Assembly (NCBI RefSeq): GCF_044068625.1
Contig: NZ_JBIPKH010000003.1
Coordinates: 155,607-219,606, forward strand
Source: Desulfurivibrio sp044068625
GTDB lineage: Bacteria; Desulfobacterota; Desulfobulbia; Desulfobulbales; Desulfurivibrionaceae
Length of the DNA: 64,000 nucleotides
Reading direction: 5' to 3'
Below are positions 32,767 to 41,033 of this stretch, one piece after another. Position numbers and translations under genes: made by a program. Under the pieces are notes generated by a model that was not told where the DNA came from, ran no database searches, and was given only the letters and a program-made list of their open reading frames with translations. The first letter of the stretch is position 1. Every line of letters starts with the position of its first letter.

Positions 32767-33486
32767 CTATGGTTTGGTGAGGATCAGCAGGTTGGCGTCG
32801 TAGGTGGTGATGCCCAGGAGGATCGCCCCCACCAGCCGATCCAGTCCCACCTCGTAATAGTGTCCCCCGGCTCCCAGCGGATTTTGGCGGAGGGGGTCGG
32901 CCACCCGCACCTGGCGGTTGGAGCGATCATAGCCGCACAATACCACGAAATGGCCGGCCGGACTGCCGGCAATATCGTCGTACTCCATGGCCGGATGGTC
33001 CGGTCGGGGTTGATGCTCCCGGGGGCAATGGTAGAGGTAGGTGGCGGAAAGGCCGCAAAGAATGGGTTTACCCTGCTTGAGGTAATGGCGAAGAAGGCTG
33101 CCGTTAAGATCGCGGAAACGGATCTCGCCGCCCAATTGCAGATATTCCAGGTAGGCCCGGGTGGCCACCGTCAGTTTCGGCTTTTTTTTCACCTTCAGCT
33201 GCCGGCCTAGCTTTTCGGCCAGGTCGGCCCGTTCCGGTTCGAACCAGCTGGGGTCAAAAACCCGCAGATTATAGGTGTAGATGGCGGCCCGATAACCCCG
33301 CCGCAGGGCGTGGCAGGCCAGCAGCACCTCCAGGGTCCCGCCTCCCTCCAGAATATGGACCTCTTCGATTACCCGCTGCAAAGAGATATCGTCGTCGTAA
33401 TAACGGTAAACCGCCTGCAGGCAGGTGGGGCCGCAGGTGGCGTCGTCGGGCTGGGCCTGGATATTGAAGCTCAAGCGGTTTTGCAT
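32767..33486 (-). CDS. C39-like cysteine peptidase
   Basis: 239 residues with no signal peptide. Catalytic Cys in DDATCGPTCLQAVYRYY (near 18), an Asn/Gly-rich middle, His in AGHFVVLCGYD (near 183) and Asp in ADPLRQNPLG. It resembles the peptidase C39-like family, here without the transporter it is often fused to. It is the first gene of the operon with the two ligases and may cut a precursor or trim the product (inference). Confidence 0.87.
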   Translation of the reverse strand: MQNRLSFNIQAQPDDATCGPTCLQAVYRYYDDDISLQRVIEEVHILEGGGTLEVLLACHALRRGYRAAIYTYNLRVFDPSWFEPERADLAEKLGRQLKVKKKPKLTVATRAYLEYLQLGGEIRFRDLNGSLLRHYLKQGKPILCGLSATYLYHCPREHQPRPDHPAMEYDDIAGSPAGHFVVLCGYDRSNRQVRVADPLRQNPLGAGGHYYEVGLDRLVGAILLGITTYDANLLILTKP

Positions 33487-33666
33487 GATTTCCTGCTCAT
33501 ACCGCCGCTGTTGAAAAAATTAAACAGAAAAATATGGGACCGGGTTAAATTCGGCGGCCGGTCGCCAGAAATATATCGCATAATTTACTGTTTTTCGGCT
33601 ATAAGCCGCCGGTCGTGGGCCCTGGTCGCGCTTGCTGGCACAACCCTTATTTGTGGAAAACGGTAT

Positions 33667-34044
33667 ATGGAAACCAACAATCCCTGCTTGAGTTGCGGCG
33701 CTTGCTGCGCCTACTATCGGGCCTCCTTTTACTGGGCCGAAACCGATCTGATCACCCCCAACGGAGTGCCGGTGGAACTGACTGAAAAAATGAACGACTT
33801 CCGGGAGCTGATGCGGGGGAGCAGCGGTTCGCGTCCCCGTTGCGTGGCCCTGCTGGGGATCATTGGCGGCCGGGTAAGCTGCGAGAGCTATGAGCGGCGG
33901 GCCTCGGTCTGCCGGGAGTTCACCCCCTCCTGGTACCATGGTTGCGCCAACCAGCGTTGTGATGATGCCCGTCTGGCCTGGGGGGTATCCCCCCTGCTCC
34001 CCGGCAGTTGGGATAACCCCGGGGAGCTTCCCCGGGCCGCTTAA
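33667..34044 (+). CDS. YkgJ-family cysteine cluster protein
   Basis: 125 residues. CLSCGACC at the N-terminus and later Cys (RCVALL, SCESYERR, VCREF, GCANQRC) form the metal-binding cluster typical of the YkgJ family (zinc or iron-sulfur; role unclear). ATG 33667 is chosen because the family begins there; the longer frame upstream overlaps the divergent peptidase promoter region. The stop overlaps the P-type ATPase stop. Confidence 0.88.
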   Translation: METNNPCLSCGACCAYYRASFYWAETDLITPNGVPVELTEKMNDFRELMRGSSGSRPRCVALLGIIGGRVSCESYERRASVCREFTPSWYHGCANQRCDDARLAWGVSPLLPGSWDNPGELPRAA

Positions 34045-36803
34045 GATTCGGGCCGGGGACGTTCCCTGCGTGCCCGCCAGCGGAGCAGCAGCCATTTTTC
34101 CCCCTCCACCAGGAAGAAGACGCTGGCGGCGGCCAGGATCATCAGCGGCCAGTCGCCGGCGGCGACCGGAGCGGTGCCGAAGAGGCGATGCATGAAGGGG
34201 GCGTAGGTAAAGAGGGCCTGGAGGAAGATGACTGCCCCGATGGCGATCAGCACGTAACGGTTTTGGTGGAACAGTTTAAGGCTGTCGATCTGACGGTGCA
34301 GGGAGCGGGAGTTGAAGAGATAGTAGATCTGGAAGAGGATCAGGGTGTTGACCGCCGTGGTCCGAGCCACCTCGATCTCCACCCCCTGCTCCACCTTCCA
34401 GACGAAGAAGTTGAACACTCCCGCCACCATGATCAGGGAAACAAAAAATACCCGCCAGATCAAAAAGCCGTTTAAAACACCCTCCCGGGGGTCGCGGGGC
34501 GGCTGTTCCATCACGTCGGGCTCGGCGGGTTCAAAGGCCAGGGCCAGGGCCAGGGTGACGGCGGTGATCATGTTGACCCAGAGAATCTGTACCGGGGTGA
34601 TGGGCAGGATCTGGCCGGCCATTACGGCGGCGATGATCACCCCGGCCTGGCCGCCGTTGGTGGGCAGAATGAAGGTGATCGACTTGCGGATGTTGTTGTA
34701 AACGGTCCGCCCCTCCCCCACCGCGTGGGCGATGGAGGCGAAATTGTCGTCGGTCAGTACGATCTCCGCCGCCTCCTTGGCCACCTCGGTGCCCTTGATT
34801 CCCATGGCCACCCCGACGTCGGCCTGTTTGAGGGCCGGGGCGTCGTTGACCCCGTCGCCGGTCATCGCCACCACCTCGCCGGACTCCTGGAGCAGGCGCA
34901 CCAGGCGCAGCTTGTGTTCCGGGCTGACCCGGGCAAAGACATCGACGGCCAGGGCCTGGCGCTGCAGGGTGGCGTCATCCATCTCCTCGATCTCCTGGCC
35001 GGTGACCGCCTGGTCGGTGGCGGCAAACCCCATGCGGCTGGCAATGGCCCGGGCGGTGACGGCGTGATCGCCGGTGATCATCTTGACCCGGATGCCGGCC
35101 GTGCGGCACTGGCTGACCGCGGTGATCGCCTCCTCCCGGGGTGGGTCGATGATGCCCACCAGGCCCAGCATGGTCATCCCTTCCTTGACATCGGCAAAAT
35201 TCAGCTCCCGCTGGCCGCCATCGGGATTTTTCACCGCCAGGGCCAGGAGACGCTGGCCCCGCCCGGCAATCTTCTCCATCCGTTCTTCCCAGAAGGCCCG
35301 GTCCAATTCCCGGCGCTCTCCTTCTCGCCACTGGTCGGCGCACATGTTCAGGACCACTTCCGGGGCTCCCTTGAGGTAGATCATGGCCTGGCCCTGGTGA
35401 TCGTGGTGGAGGGTGGCCATGAATTTGTGTTCCGATTCGAAGGGGATCAGGTCGGTGCGGGGGTATTGGGCGCGCAAAGTTTCCCCTTCCAGGCCCGCTT
35501 TCATCGCCATGGTCAACAGGGCCGCCTCGGTGGGGTCGCCGTTGGCCTGCCACTGGTCGTCGGCGGCGGGCACGATCGCGGAATCGTTGCAGAGCATGGC
35601 CGCCCGGCAGATTTCGGCCAGGGCGGGAAAATCGTGGGGGTTGATATCCTCGCCTTCACCATTCCCCTCCAGGCTGAACACCCCGCGGGGGGCGTAGCCG
35701 ATCCCGGATATCGTGAAACCCTGGCGGGCGGTCACCACCTCCTGAACGGTCATCTCGTTTTTGGTCAGGGTGCCGGTTTTGTCGGAGCAGATAATGGTGA
35801 CCGAGCCCAGGGTCTCCACCGCCGGTAACCGCCGGACGATGGCGTTGCGTCCGGCCATGGCCTGCACCCCCAGGGCCAGGGTGATGGTGATGATCGCCGG
35901 CAGGCCTTCGGGAATGGCGGCCACCGCCAGGCCCACCGTGGCCAGAAACATCTCGTCGGCCCTGAAGCCCTTCAGCAGGTAGCCGAAGGCAAAGGTGATT
36001 GCGGCCAGGGTAAAGATGGCCACGGTGAGCTTGCGGCCGAAATCGGCCATCTGGACCAGCAAGCGGGTGACCAGCGGCGGCACCTCGGCCAGCATTTTGT
36101 TGATTCGGCCCAGTTCGGTCTCATCGCCGGTGGCGGTCACCACCCCGGTGCCCTGGCCGTAGGTAACCAGGGTGCCGGAATAGGCCATGGAACTGCGGTC
36201 GCCGATGGCCGCCTCGGTGGCCACCGGCTCACTAGCCTTTTCACTGGGGATCGATTCGCCGGTCAGGGAAGCCTCGTCGATCCGCAACTCCTTCACCTTA
36301 AGCAGCCGCAGGTCGGCCGGCACCTTGTCGCCCGATTGCAGGAAAACGATATCGCCGGGCACCAGCTCCTCGGCGGGGATCAGGGCCCGTTTGCCCTCCC
36401 GCAGGACCATGGCCTGCTGGGAGAGCATGTTGCGGATCGCCTCCAGGGCCCGCTCCGCCTTGCCCTCCTGGATAAAGCCGATCAGGGCGTTGACCACCAC
36501 CACCCCGAAGATCACCCCGGCATCCAGCCAGTGGCGCATCAGCATGGTCACCACCGCCGCGCCCAGCAGCACATAGATCAGGACATTGTGAAACTGGAGG
36601 AGAAAGCGCAGCAACGGCCCCTTTCTGCGGGGCGGGGTCAGGATGTTGGCCCCGTGGCGCTCCCGCCGCTGTTGCCATTCCGCACCGTCCAGGCCGCTGG
36701 CCGGATCAACCTTGAGTTGCTCGACCGCCTGTTGCGCGGTCAGTTCGTACCAGTTGGTCTCCACCGCAGGCTGTTGGGTGGGGGGTGCGTCTTGGGGGGA
36801 CAT
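34041..36803 (-). CDS. P2-type cation-transporting ATPase
   Basis: 920 residues, a full P-type pump. Actuator motif LTGES (near 185), phosphorylation site DKTGTLT (near 340), TGDGVND hinge (near 645), ten membrane segments. M4 has PEGLPA, as in Ca2+ pumps; M6 reads WVNMITAVT where SERCA has TDG, so one Ca2+-site Asp is missing and the ion may be Na+, K+ or another. AAGGAGAAA precedes ATG 36803. Encoded after a small protein and an Smr gene. Confidence 0.92.
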   Translation of the reverse strand: MSPQDAPPTQQPAVETNWYELTAQQAVEQLKVDPASGLDGAEWQQRRERHGANILTPPRRKGPLLRFLLQFHNVLIYVLLGAAVVTMLMRHWLDAGVIFGVVVVNALIGFIQEGKAERALEAIRNMLSQQAMVLREGKRALIPAEELVPGDIVFLQSGDKVPADLRLLKVKELRIDEASLTGESIPSEKASEPVATEAAIGDRSSMAYSGTLVTYGQGTGVVTATGDETELGRINKMLAEVPPLVTRLLVQMADFGRKLTVAIFTLAAITFAFGYLLKGFRADEMFLATVGLAVAAIPEGLPAIITITLALGVQAMAGRNAIVRRLPAVETLGSVTIICSDKTGTLTKNEMTVQEVVTARQGFTISGIGYAPRGVFSLEGNGEGEDINPHDFPALAEICRAAMLCNDSAIVPAADDQWQANGDPTEAALLTMAMKAGLEGETLRAQYPRTDLIPFESEHKFMATLHHDHQGQAMIYLKGAPEVVLNMCADQWREGERRELDRAFWEERMEKIAGRGQRLLALAVKNPDGGQRELNFADVKEGMTMLGLVGIIDPPREEAITAVSQCRTAGIRVKMITGDHAVTARAIASRMGFAATDQAVTGQEIEEMDDATLQRQALAVDVFARVSPEHKLRLVRLLQESGEVVAMTGDGVNDAPALKQADVGVAMGIKGTEVAKEAAEIVLTDDNFASIAHAVGEGRTVYNNIRKSITFILPTNGGQAGVIIAAVMAGQILPITPVQILWVNMITAVTLALALAFEPAEPDVMEQPPRDPREGVLNGFLIWRVFFVSLIMVAGVFNFFVWKVEQGVEIEVARTTAVNTLILFQIYYLFNSRSLHRQIDSLKLFHQNRYVLIAIGAVIFLQALFTYAPFMHRLFGTAPVAAGDWPLMILAAASVFFLVEGEKWLLLRWRARRERPRPES

Positions 36804-36831
36804 CTTGGTTTTCTCCTTAGGTGGCGACCGT

Positions 36832-37047
36832 TCAGGCGGGCCAGGGGCAGTTATCTATGGTTTCGCTCAGGTGCAGAAAATGGTCCCAGGTAACCAGGCG
36901 CTGGGAGACCGGGCACCGCAGGGTGACTTTTTGTTCATCAAGGGCCATCACCTCCCAGTCGCCCCGGCGGGGCCCGGCGGTGATGCGGATTTTTTGTCCA
37001 ACTTTAAAGGGATAGGGGGTGAAAAAGGTTACAGTTGCAGTGGTCAT
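36832..37047 (-). CDS. Small KOW/SH3-like conserved protein
   Basis: 71 residues, beta-rich: FKVGQKIRI, GPRRGDWEV, KVTLRCPVSQRLVTW. It looks like a small SH3/KOW barrel; no known function. AAGGGAAAA precedes the start. Its ATG overlaps the TGA that would end the upstream Smr frame if its TAG were not there (ATGA at 37044-37047), and it is 28 bases before the P-type ATPase. Confidence 0.8.
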   Translation of the reverse strand: MTTATVTFFTPYPFKVGQKIRITAGPRRGDWEVMALDEQKVTLRCPVSQRLVTWDHFLHLSETIDNCPWPA

Positions 37048-37163
37048 GGAGTTTTTTCCCTTAAATTTGGTGGTTCATGGCCGTGTCCCAGATAAGCTAT
37101 TATAGCTCCACTTTCCCGGCCCCGCCCCTTTTTCTCCCAGCGGGAAGCCAGCACCAGCCGCTA
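37044..37163 (-). other. Conserved Smr C-terminal segment beyond an in-frame TAG
   Basis: Reading on through the TAG at 37163-37161 in the same frame gives RLVLASRWEKKGRGRESG, then AIIAYL and a short tail, to a TGA at 37044-37046. The RW, basic run and GAIIAYL ending are the normal C-terminus of Smr domains. The TGA overlaps the next start as ATGA. This shows the ancestral gene ran to here. Confidence 0.75.
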
Positions 37164-37562
37164 CCTTTTCAGCTCCTCCAGGGTGGCCTCGGCCACCCCC
37201 GGCAGGACCGGCTGGCCGGGGGAGTGCAAGCCCTTGCCGGTGATGATCCGCAGGGTGGTCAGCCGGATCTCCCGACAGCGCACGACGAAACGGCGGATGG
37301 CCTTTTCCGCCTCCTCGGCGGTAAGACCATGGAGGTCCAGTTCCTCCTGGGGGGGCGGGTAGCTCCTGAACCTGGCGGCCAGGGAGGGGTGCTCGTGCTG
37401 GTCGGCGGCCGGGGCCCGGGCCCCGGCCTGGTCGGGAAGATAGTGTTCGACCACGGCGGCAAAGGCGAAGCCGGAGCGGTTGCTGTTTTTTTTCATCTGG
37501 TGGGCGATTGCTTCTGGTTGACCGCCGAAGCGGGAAAGGGTGGACCCTGACCTTTGGGTCAC
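37161..37562 (-). CDS. Smr (MutS2 C-terminal-like) domain protein cut short by TAG
   Basis: 133 residues if translation stops at the TAG. The Smr domain starts at LDLHGLTAEEAE (near 75) and includes RIITGKGLHSPG, but it ends at LEELKR, about 25 residues before the usual GAxxVYL finish. Smr domains nick or cleave nucleic acid. The start is uncertain: GTG 37562 is the longest, ATG 37496 is possible, and neither has a ribosome site. The frame continues past the stop with family-like sequence (see 37044-37163), so this is either a fresh nonsense mutation or a read-through amber codon. Confidence 0.7.
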   Translation of the reverse strand: MTQRSGSTLSRFGGQPEAIAHQMKKNSNRSGFAFAAVVEHYLPDQAGARAPAADQHEHPSLAARFRSYPPPQEELDLHGLTAEEAEKAIRRFVVRCREIRLTTLRIITGKGLHSPGQPVLPGVAEATLEELKR

Positions 37563-37588
37563 GGCGGCATTTTTTTCAGCTAATGTTT

Positions 37589-37617
37589 ATCATAATGGAA
37601 AAACGTGCTAACGGAAA
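37589..37617 (-). promoter_or_regulatory. Candidate promoter of the smr operon
   Basis: Minus strand: TTTCCG (37617-37612), 17 bases, TATGAT (37594-37589). The same -35 hexamer and spacing precede purE. Confidence 0.45.
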
Positions 37618-37657
37618 GTGGGAGCTGGTTTTTTTCTCTTTTTTTTTATGGCTCGGG

Positions 37658-37698
37658 TGATTTGATACTGTTATGATACTCACGCGATTATCAAATCA
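37658..37698. repeat. Perfect inverted repeat upstream of the M23 peptidase
   Basis: TGATTTGATA (37658-37667) and TATCAAATCA (37689-37698), 21-base spacer that contains TATGAT (37672-37677), a possible -10. It ends 15 bases before the start codon, so it may be an operator or leader hairpin. Confidence 0.6.
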
Positions 37699-37713
37699 GA
37701 ATCGGGGGATTGC

Positions 37714-38616
37714 ATGGGTGCGAAACTTCACTTTTTAGTAACCAGTGAAAGAGGAAAGACCCGATCACTGTCGGTTCGGAAGCGGCGTCTGCTGGCGCTG
37801 GCCTGCGCGACGGTGGCCCTGCTGCTGGTCAGTGCGGTGGGGTGGCGGGCATCGGTGGAGAATGTAACCTTACGGGCCCAGAATGCGGCGGTGAAGTATG
37901 AGCTGGCCGCGGTGAAGGATAAGCATCGCCAGATGCTGGCCCGGGCCGCCGACCAGGAGGAGGAGCAGCGGGTTCTGCTCGATACCGCCATGGAGGAGTT
38001 GCGCCAGCGCAGCGAGGTGATCGAGTCGATCCTCAGTGCGGTGGGGATCGAGCTGGAGACGGGTGATGGCCGCAGCAATACCGGTGGTCCCTATATCGGC
38101 CTGGCCGACGAATCTTACGGTGACCTGACTTTCAAGGTCGACCACTACCTCGATTTTATTCAATCGGTACCCTTGGGGACTCCGGTGCCCGGCACCCTGA
38201 CCTCTCCCTTTGGCCGCCGGGCCGATCCCTTTCACGGCCGCCCGGCCATGCATGACGGTCTGGATATCCACAACCGGGTCGGCACCCGGATCGCCGCTCC
38301 GGCCGCGGGCACGGTAACCACCAGTAACTATACCCGGGGCAACGGCAACTATCTGGAGATCGACCACGGCAACGGCTTTCAGACCCGCTATCTCCACCTG
38401 CAACGCAGTCTGGTCAAGGCCGGCGAGAAGGTGTTACGGGGCCAGGAGATCGCCTTGCTGGGCAATACCGGCCGCAGCACCGGGCCCCATCTTCACTACA
38501 CCATCCTGTATAACGGCAAGGCCATCGATCCTTACCGTTTTGTGCGGGTGGCCTCGGTAATGGCCGGAGATGTTCCGGCCCGTGGCGGGGCGGTTCGCGG
38601 CCAGGAAGTCCGGTAG
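37714..38616 (+). CDS. M23 family metallopeptidase, membrane-anchored with coiled coil
   Basis: 300 residues. One membrane segment (about 28-45), a coiled coil (about 50-112), then the LytM/M23 domain (about 165-285) with HDGLDI (zinc His and Asp) and HLH near 262. Full zinc ligands suggest an active peptidoglycan endopeptidase in the periplasm. It is next to a bactofilin gene, a common pairing in cell-shape control. Confidence 0.93.
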   Translation: MGAKLHFLVTSERGKTRSLSVRKRRLLALACATVALLLVSAVGWRASVENVTLRAQNAAVKYELAAVKDKHRQMLARAADQEEEQRVLLDTAMEELRQRSEVIESILSAVGIELETGDGRSNTGGPYIGLADESYGDLTFKVDHYLDFIQSVPLGTPVPGTLTSPFGRRADPFHGRPAMHDGLDIHNRVGTRIAAPAAGTVTTSNYTRGNGNYLEIDHGNGFQTRYLHLQRSLVKAGEKVLRGQEIALLGNTGRSTGPHLHYTILYNGKAIDPYRFVRVASVMAGDVPARGGAVRGQEVR

Positions 38617-38684
38617 GGGCTGTCCCTGCGGGTTGGGTGGATTCCGCTCTCCCAGCTTATCAAATAACTGTGGGTGAAAGGATT

Positions 38685-39236
38685 ATGGCTTTCTGGAGAA
38701 AAGATAAGGGGGAAGGCGCGGATGTGGCGGTGACCAGCCTGATCGGCCAGGATATGGAGCTGGTCGGGGATATCTCCTTCAAGGGCAAGCTGCGGTTGGA
38801 TGGCCGGATCAAGGGCAATGTCCGGGGGGATTATCTGATTTTGGGTGAAGCTGGGGTGGTGGTTGGCGACATCCTGGTCAATACCTTTGTCTGCTCCGGG
38901 CGGGTGGAAGGCAACGTCAACGTCAAAAAGTTTCAGATTTCCCACAAGGGGGCGATCAACGGCAAGGTTGAGGCCACTGACCTGGAGGTGGAATCCGGTG
39001 CCGCCCTGAGCGGCGAGATCAAGTCTCGGAGCAAGGAACTGCGGCTGGTTCCCGGTTCCTCCATTCCCAAGGAGGAGTGGGACGCCCAGGTGCAGGAGGC
39101 TGCCGCCCACGCTGCCTCCACGGCCAAGAAGGGGCCCGGTTCGGCCGATTCCGCCGCCAGTCCGGCGGCGTCGCCGGCCGCTTCCTCCCCGGCGCCGGCC
39201 GGTACCCCCCGCAAGCAGGCCGCCGCCACCGGCTGA
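38685..39236 (+). CDS. Bactofilin
   Basis: 183 residues. Bactofilin beta-helix domain (about 18-125; repeats such as GKLRLDGRIKGNV, GRVEGNV, AINGKVEA) followed by an Ala/Pro/Ser-rich tail. Polymerises without nucleotide and places wall enzymes, probably the M23 peptidase encoded just upstream. ATG 38685 has GAAAGGA before it. Confidence 0.94.
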   Translation: MAFWRKDKGEGADVAVTSLIGQDMELVGDISFKGKLRLDGRIKGNVRGDYLILGEAGVVVGDILVNTFVCSGRVEGNVNVKKFQISHKGAINGKVEATDLEVESGAALSGEIKSRSKELRLVPGSSIPKEEWDAQVQEAAAHAASTAKKGPGSADSAASPAASPAASSPAPAGTPRKQAAATG

Positions 39237-39264
39237 TTTTTTCCGGACCAACCAGAGCTCTTCC

Positions 39265-39299
39265 GGGCCCCGGAGTTCCGTCTCCGCGGCCCTTTTTTT
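39265..39299 (+). terminator. Rho-independent terminator after the bactofilin gene
   Basis: 11-bp stem with one mismatch (39265-39275 with 39282-39292) and seven T. It also overlaps the end of the convergent aldolase gene. Confidence 0.85.
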
Positions 39300-40245
39300 A
39301 TCCCTCCAGGGCCGAGGTGGTTTGGTCGTAAAACTCCAGCACCTTGTCTTTGCGATCGGATTCCATGTGGGCGATGGCGGTGCGCGGGTGCTGGTTCATC
39401 ACCCCGGTCACCATGTAAGGGATGAAGTAGCCCCAGTCGATCTTTTCCCGCCAGGGGAGGATATCCTCCTCGATCACCTTGATCAGGGGGCGGACCTTGA
39501 ACTTGGGGTTTTTGAGGAAGGAGATCAGCAGCTCCAGCGGGCAGTTACCGGCGCCTCGCCCGATCCCGTAGAGGGTGGCGTCCAGGAAGTTGATGCCGCT
39601 GATGATCGAGGTGATGGTGTTGGCAAAAGCCAGCTGTTGGTTGTTGTGGGCGTGGATGCCGATGGTTTTGCCGGGCAGTCGCTCCATGTACTGTTTGGTC
39701 AGCACCTCGATATCCTCGGAGTAGAAGGCCCCGAAGCTGTCCACCAGATAGATCACCGGCACCCGGCTTTTACCCAGGTCATCAAGGGCTTCATTGAGGT
39801 CGCGGGGGCCCACGGTGGAGACCGCCATCAGGTTGATGGTGGTCTCATAGCCTTTGTCCTGGCAGTGGTGGGCCAGGGCAATGGCCGCGTCCACCTGGTG
39901 GACGTAGCAGGCAATCCTGATCATATCCAGCGAACTCTCGCTCTTGGGTAGAATATCCTCCTGTTCGATCCGGCCGATGTCGGCCATGGCCGACAGCTTG
40001 ATCCTCTTCTCCTCTCCCAGTAAGACCCTTTGCAGGTCGGCCTCGCCGCAAAAACGCCAGGGGCCGACTTCACTCCGGCTGAAGGCCGATTCCGAGCTGA
40101 GGTAGCCGATCTCCATGTAATCCACCCTGGCCTCACAGAGGGCCAGGTAGACATTGCGGACGAACTTGTCGTCGAAGTGCCATTTGTTCATCAGGCCACC
40201 ATCGCGGACGGTGCAGTCGATTACCTTGATTTCCGGTCGATACAT
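39298..40245 (-). CDS. DRE-TIM aldolase (HMG-CoA lyase / 4-hydroxy-2-oxovalerate aldolase-like)
   Basis: 315 residues. N-terminal DCTVRDGG is the metal-binding RDGG of the DRE-TIM family; GIHAHNNQQLAFAN near 205 carries the other metal His, and GIGRGAGNCPLE follows. These enzymes cleave or form C-C bonds on 2-oxo acids. The exact substrate is unknown. ATG 40245 is chosen because the family motif starts close to it. It lies downstream of a KDPG aldolase gene, so the two may share a sugar-acid route. Confidence 0.87.
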   Translation of the reverse strand: MYRPEIKVIDCTVRDGGLMNKWHFDDKFVRNVYLALCEARVDYMEIGYLSSESAFSRSEVGPWRFCGEADLQRVLLGEEKRIKLSAMADIGRIEQEDILPKSESSLDMIRIACYVHQVDAAIALAHHCQDKGYETTINLMAVSTVGPRDLNEALDDLGKSRVPVIYLVDSFGAFYSEDIEVLTKQYMERLPGKTIGIHAHNNQQLAFANTITSIISGINFLDATLYGIGRGAGNCPLELLISFLKNPKFKVRPLIKVIEEDILPWREKIDWGYFIPYMVTGVMNQHPRTAIAHMESDRKDKVLEFYDQTTSALEG

Positions 40246-40328
40246 AGCATTTACCTGTGGGTTGCCGAGTTGGGAGGGGGCGAACGGTTTGGCCTTTGGG
40301 TCCAACCGCCAGCTGCTTAAACGGGGGA

Positions 40329-40357
40329 ATGATACCCAATGGCGGAGCGTGGTGCAA
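40329..40357 (-). promoter_or_regulatory. Possible promoter of the DRE-TIM aldolase gene
   Basis: Minus strand: TTGCAC (40357-40352), 17 bases, TATCAT (40334-40329), inside the 122-base gap after the KDPG aldolase. Confidence 0.4.
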
Positions 40358-40367
40358 CTTCAATACG

Positions 40368-41009
40368 TTAACCATGCAACTCCCGGCCGCCCGCTGATTG
40401 CAGGCGGGCAATAAACTCCCGGATATTTGCATCAATAGCGGTAAGATCCTGTTCCGCCAGGGCCCTGGTGCCGAATAGGCTGCCGCCGACCCCCACCGCC
40501 GCCGCCCCGGCCGCCAGGTATTCTCCGGCGTTGTGGCTGGTAACACCTCCCACCGCCACCAGGGGAATCTGTTCGAAGGGGCCGCGGAGATCGGCAATAT
40601 AGCGGGGACCTCCCAGGGCGCCGCAGGGGAAGACCTTGACCATCTCGGCTCCGGCGACAAAGGCGCGGTAAACTTCGCTGGGGGTAAGCGCGCCGCTGAT
40701 GATCGGCACCCGTTGATCATTGGCGAAACCGATCACCTCCCGGTCACAGTTGGGACTGACCAGAAACATGGCCCCGGCCGCCACCGCCCGTTGGGCTTCC
40801 GCCAGGTTGCGGATGGTACCCATGCCCAGCAGTTTGTTGCCGGCCACCCCGGGGCGGAACCGGGCCACCATGCGCTCGGCTCCCGGAGTGTTGCTGGTCA
40901 CCTCCAGGGCCTGCAGGCCGGCGGCAAAAGCCACCCCCAGCAGCTCGCCGAAGAAATCTTCCTCCACTCCCCGCAGGATGCCGATCACCGGTGTTGAGAG
41001 TTGCAGCAT
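40368..41009 (-). CDS. eda: KDPG/KHG aldolase
   Basis: 213 residues. Class I aldolase for 2-keto-3-deoxy-6-phosphogluconate or 4-hydroxy-2-oxoglutarate. Family stretches: VIGILRG, ALEVTSNTPGA (E), GMGTIRN, FLVSPNCDREV, and KVFPCGALGGP with the Schiff-base Lys near 130. ATG 41009 follows GGGGAA; an in-frame ATG at 41024 is also possible. No gluconate-6-P dehydratase is nearby, so a full Entner-Doudoroff route is not shown. Confidence 0.91.
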   Translation of the reverse strand: MLQLSTPVIGILRGVEEDFFGELLGVAFAAGLQALEVTSNTPGAERMVARFRPGVAGNKLLGMGTIRNLAEAQRAVAAGAMFLVSPNCDREVIGFANDQRVPIISGALTPSEVYRAFVAGAEMVKVFPCGALGGPRYIADLRGPFEQIPLVAVGGVTSHNAGEYLAAGAAAVGVGGSLFGTRALAEQDLTAIDANIREFIARLQSAGGRELHG

Positions 41010-41033
41010 CTTGAAATTCCCCATCACGACATA

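Noticed and set aside
33630..33655. TGGCAC with TTAT upstream of the YkgJ gene as a sigma-54 site
   Set aside because: The essential GC of the -12 element is AT here.
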